Assembly (NCBI GenBank): GCA_035649235.1
Contig: DASRJX010000134.1
Span: 1-19,964 of the forward strand
Direction: 5' to 3'
DNA from: DASRJX01 sp035649235
GTDB taxonomy: Bacteria; Acidobacteriota; Polarisedimenticolia; Gp22-AA2
Length of the DNA stretch: 19,964 nt
Position numbers and translations under genes: made by a program. Positions 19,356 through 19,964 of this stretch are shown here, in pieces (the first letter of the stretch is position 1; every line of letters begins with the position of its first letter). The notes below the pieces were generated by a model. That model made no database searches, was not told the origin of the DNA, and worked only from the letters and a program-made list of their open reading frames with translations.

Positions 19356-19964
19356 ATGGAGCCCGAGGGCCGATTCATCAATTATGTCAATGTGCAGCGG
19401 CTCACACAAGGTACGACCGCCACGATATACCTGGCACAATCAACGTACACGGGAGCCAAGGTTGCGCTAAAACTATTCCCCACGGGTGTCTCCCCCTCTG
19501 AAGCAAATCCGCCTGCCTGTGACCCATCACGCTACTTCGACACCGAACTAGAAATCCTCCTAGACAATAACTGTCCGAACATCGGCCATCTGCTCGATTT
19601 CGGCACAACACTTGACGAACAGCATCAGTACCTCGCGCTTGAGTACGTTTCCGGACCGGACTTGCAGAGAGCGACAAGAGACTCGTCGCTCGAAACCCTC
19701 CTGAACCTGTTCTTGCAGTTGGCGCACGCCCTCGGACATCTCCACCACCGCGGGATAATCCACGGCGATCTCAAACCGGCAAACGTGCTCGTGACACACT
19801 CTGTCACAGGCAGAGCGCGTGCTAGTGCTAGCCTAATCGACTTCAGTTCGGCGAGAGATGTCACCAAACCACTTGGGAGCTTCAATCCGTGCCTGACGGT
19901 GCCCTTCGCCGCCCCGGAACTGCTCCGCACAAGGGTTCCAACTACAGCCTCGGATCTTTATGCA
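19356..19964 (+). CDS. Second Ser/Thr protein kinase, N-terminal part (runs off window)
   Basis: 203 codons from ATG 19356 remain open to the edge. It is a Hanks-type kinase: VALKLF (invariant Lys), a Glu in YFDTELEILL, LEYVSGPDL hinge, HGDLKPANVLV catalytic loop, DFSSAR, and AAPELL with TASDLYA at the edge. The catalytic Lys, Asp, Asn and metal Asp are all kept. Three things are odd: the glycine-rich loop is reduced to LTQGTTATIYLA, DFG is DFS, and the residue before the catalytic Asp is Gly rather than Arg. The first kinase resembles it in plan, so a similar multi-domain fusion may follow outside the window. Codon use is unlike its neighbours, with frequent CTA, ATA, ACA and GCA and clearly lower GC, which suggests separate acquisition. 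Confidence 0.88.
   Translation, partial: MEPEGRFINYVNVQRLTQGTTATIYLAQSTYTGAKVALKLFPTGVSPSEANPPACDPSRYFDTELEILLDNNCPNIGHLLDFGTTLDEQHQYLALEYVSGPDLQRATRDSSLETLLNLFLQLAHALGHLHHRGIIHGDLKPANVLVTHSVTGRARASASLIDFSSARDVTKPLGSFNPCLTVPFAAPELLRTRVPTTASDLYA

Noticed and set aside
19166..19930. Several minus-strand ORFs opposite the peptide gene end and the second kinase
   Set aside because: The plus strand carries a kinase with conserved catalytic residues and a terminator in plus orientation; the minus ORFs show nothing recognisable.

Overview
The window is high-GC, densely coded bacterial chromosomal DNA. No rRNA, tRNA, CRISPR array or intact insertion sequence was seen. The gene set is a bifunctional PBP, an S55 peptidase with a beta-propeller partner, an alkaline-phosphatase-type enzyme with TPRs, an HD-GYP/GGDEF hybrid, and very large Ser/Thr kinase fusions. 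This suggests a large-genome environmental bacterium, most likely Acidobacteriota or a neighbouring uncultured phylum. That assignment is inference from gene style only.

Layout. 1-338 (-): start of a secreted M42-like aminopeptidase, cut by the window edge. 439-2793 (+): class A penicillin-binding protein. 2834-7454 (-): a tightly coupled three-gene operon, transcribed as a small protein with a ribbon-helix-helix-like tail, then an S55 peptidase, then a secreted propeller protein, with both junctions being ATGA overlaps. 7558-8271 (+): membrane-anchored HExxH protein whose 3' end overlaps the convergent gene. 8195-11074 (-): band-7-like, phosphodiesterase and TPR fusion. 11308-13287 (+): membrane HD-GYP-GAF-GGDEF protein. 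13371-18617 (+): 1748-residue fusion of Ser/Thr kinase, STAND-type ATPase, TPRs, GAF, sigma-54 activator AAA+ domain and Fis-type HTH. 18618-19003: AT-richer regulatory region. 19004-19267 (+): 87-residue secreted peptide. 19356-end (+): N-terminal part of a second, divergent Ser/Thr kinase.

The strongest discovery candidate is the right end. The kinase/sigma-54-activator fusion is followed directly by a region holding a perfect 14-bp palindrome (AGTCTCATGAGACT) plus two related copies. About 170 bp further on is a -24/-12 (GG-N10-GC) sigma-54 promoter with the right spacing to a strong ribosome binding site, then a small secreted peptide ending in a Cys-x4-Cys element, then a textbook intrinsic terminator. 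A second kinase starts 37 nt after the terminator. I infer a self-contained circuit in which a kinase-fused enhancer-binding protein switches on one secreted peptide through sigma-54.

A second theme is translation initiation. Several genes have a plausible -10 element only 6-11 nt before the start codon and no Shine-Dalgarno, so leaderless mRNAs look common here. The PBP and the peptide gene instead have clear Shine-Dalgarno sequences.
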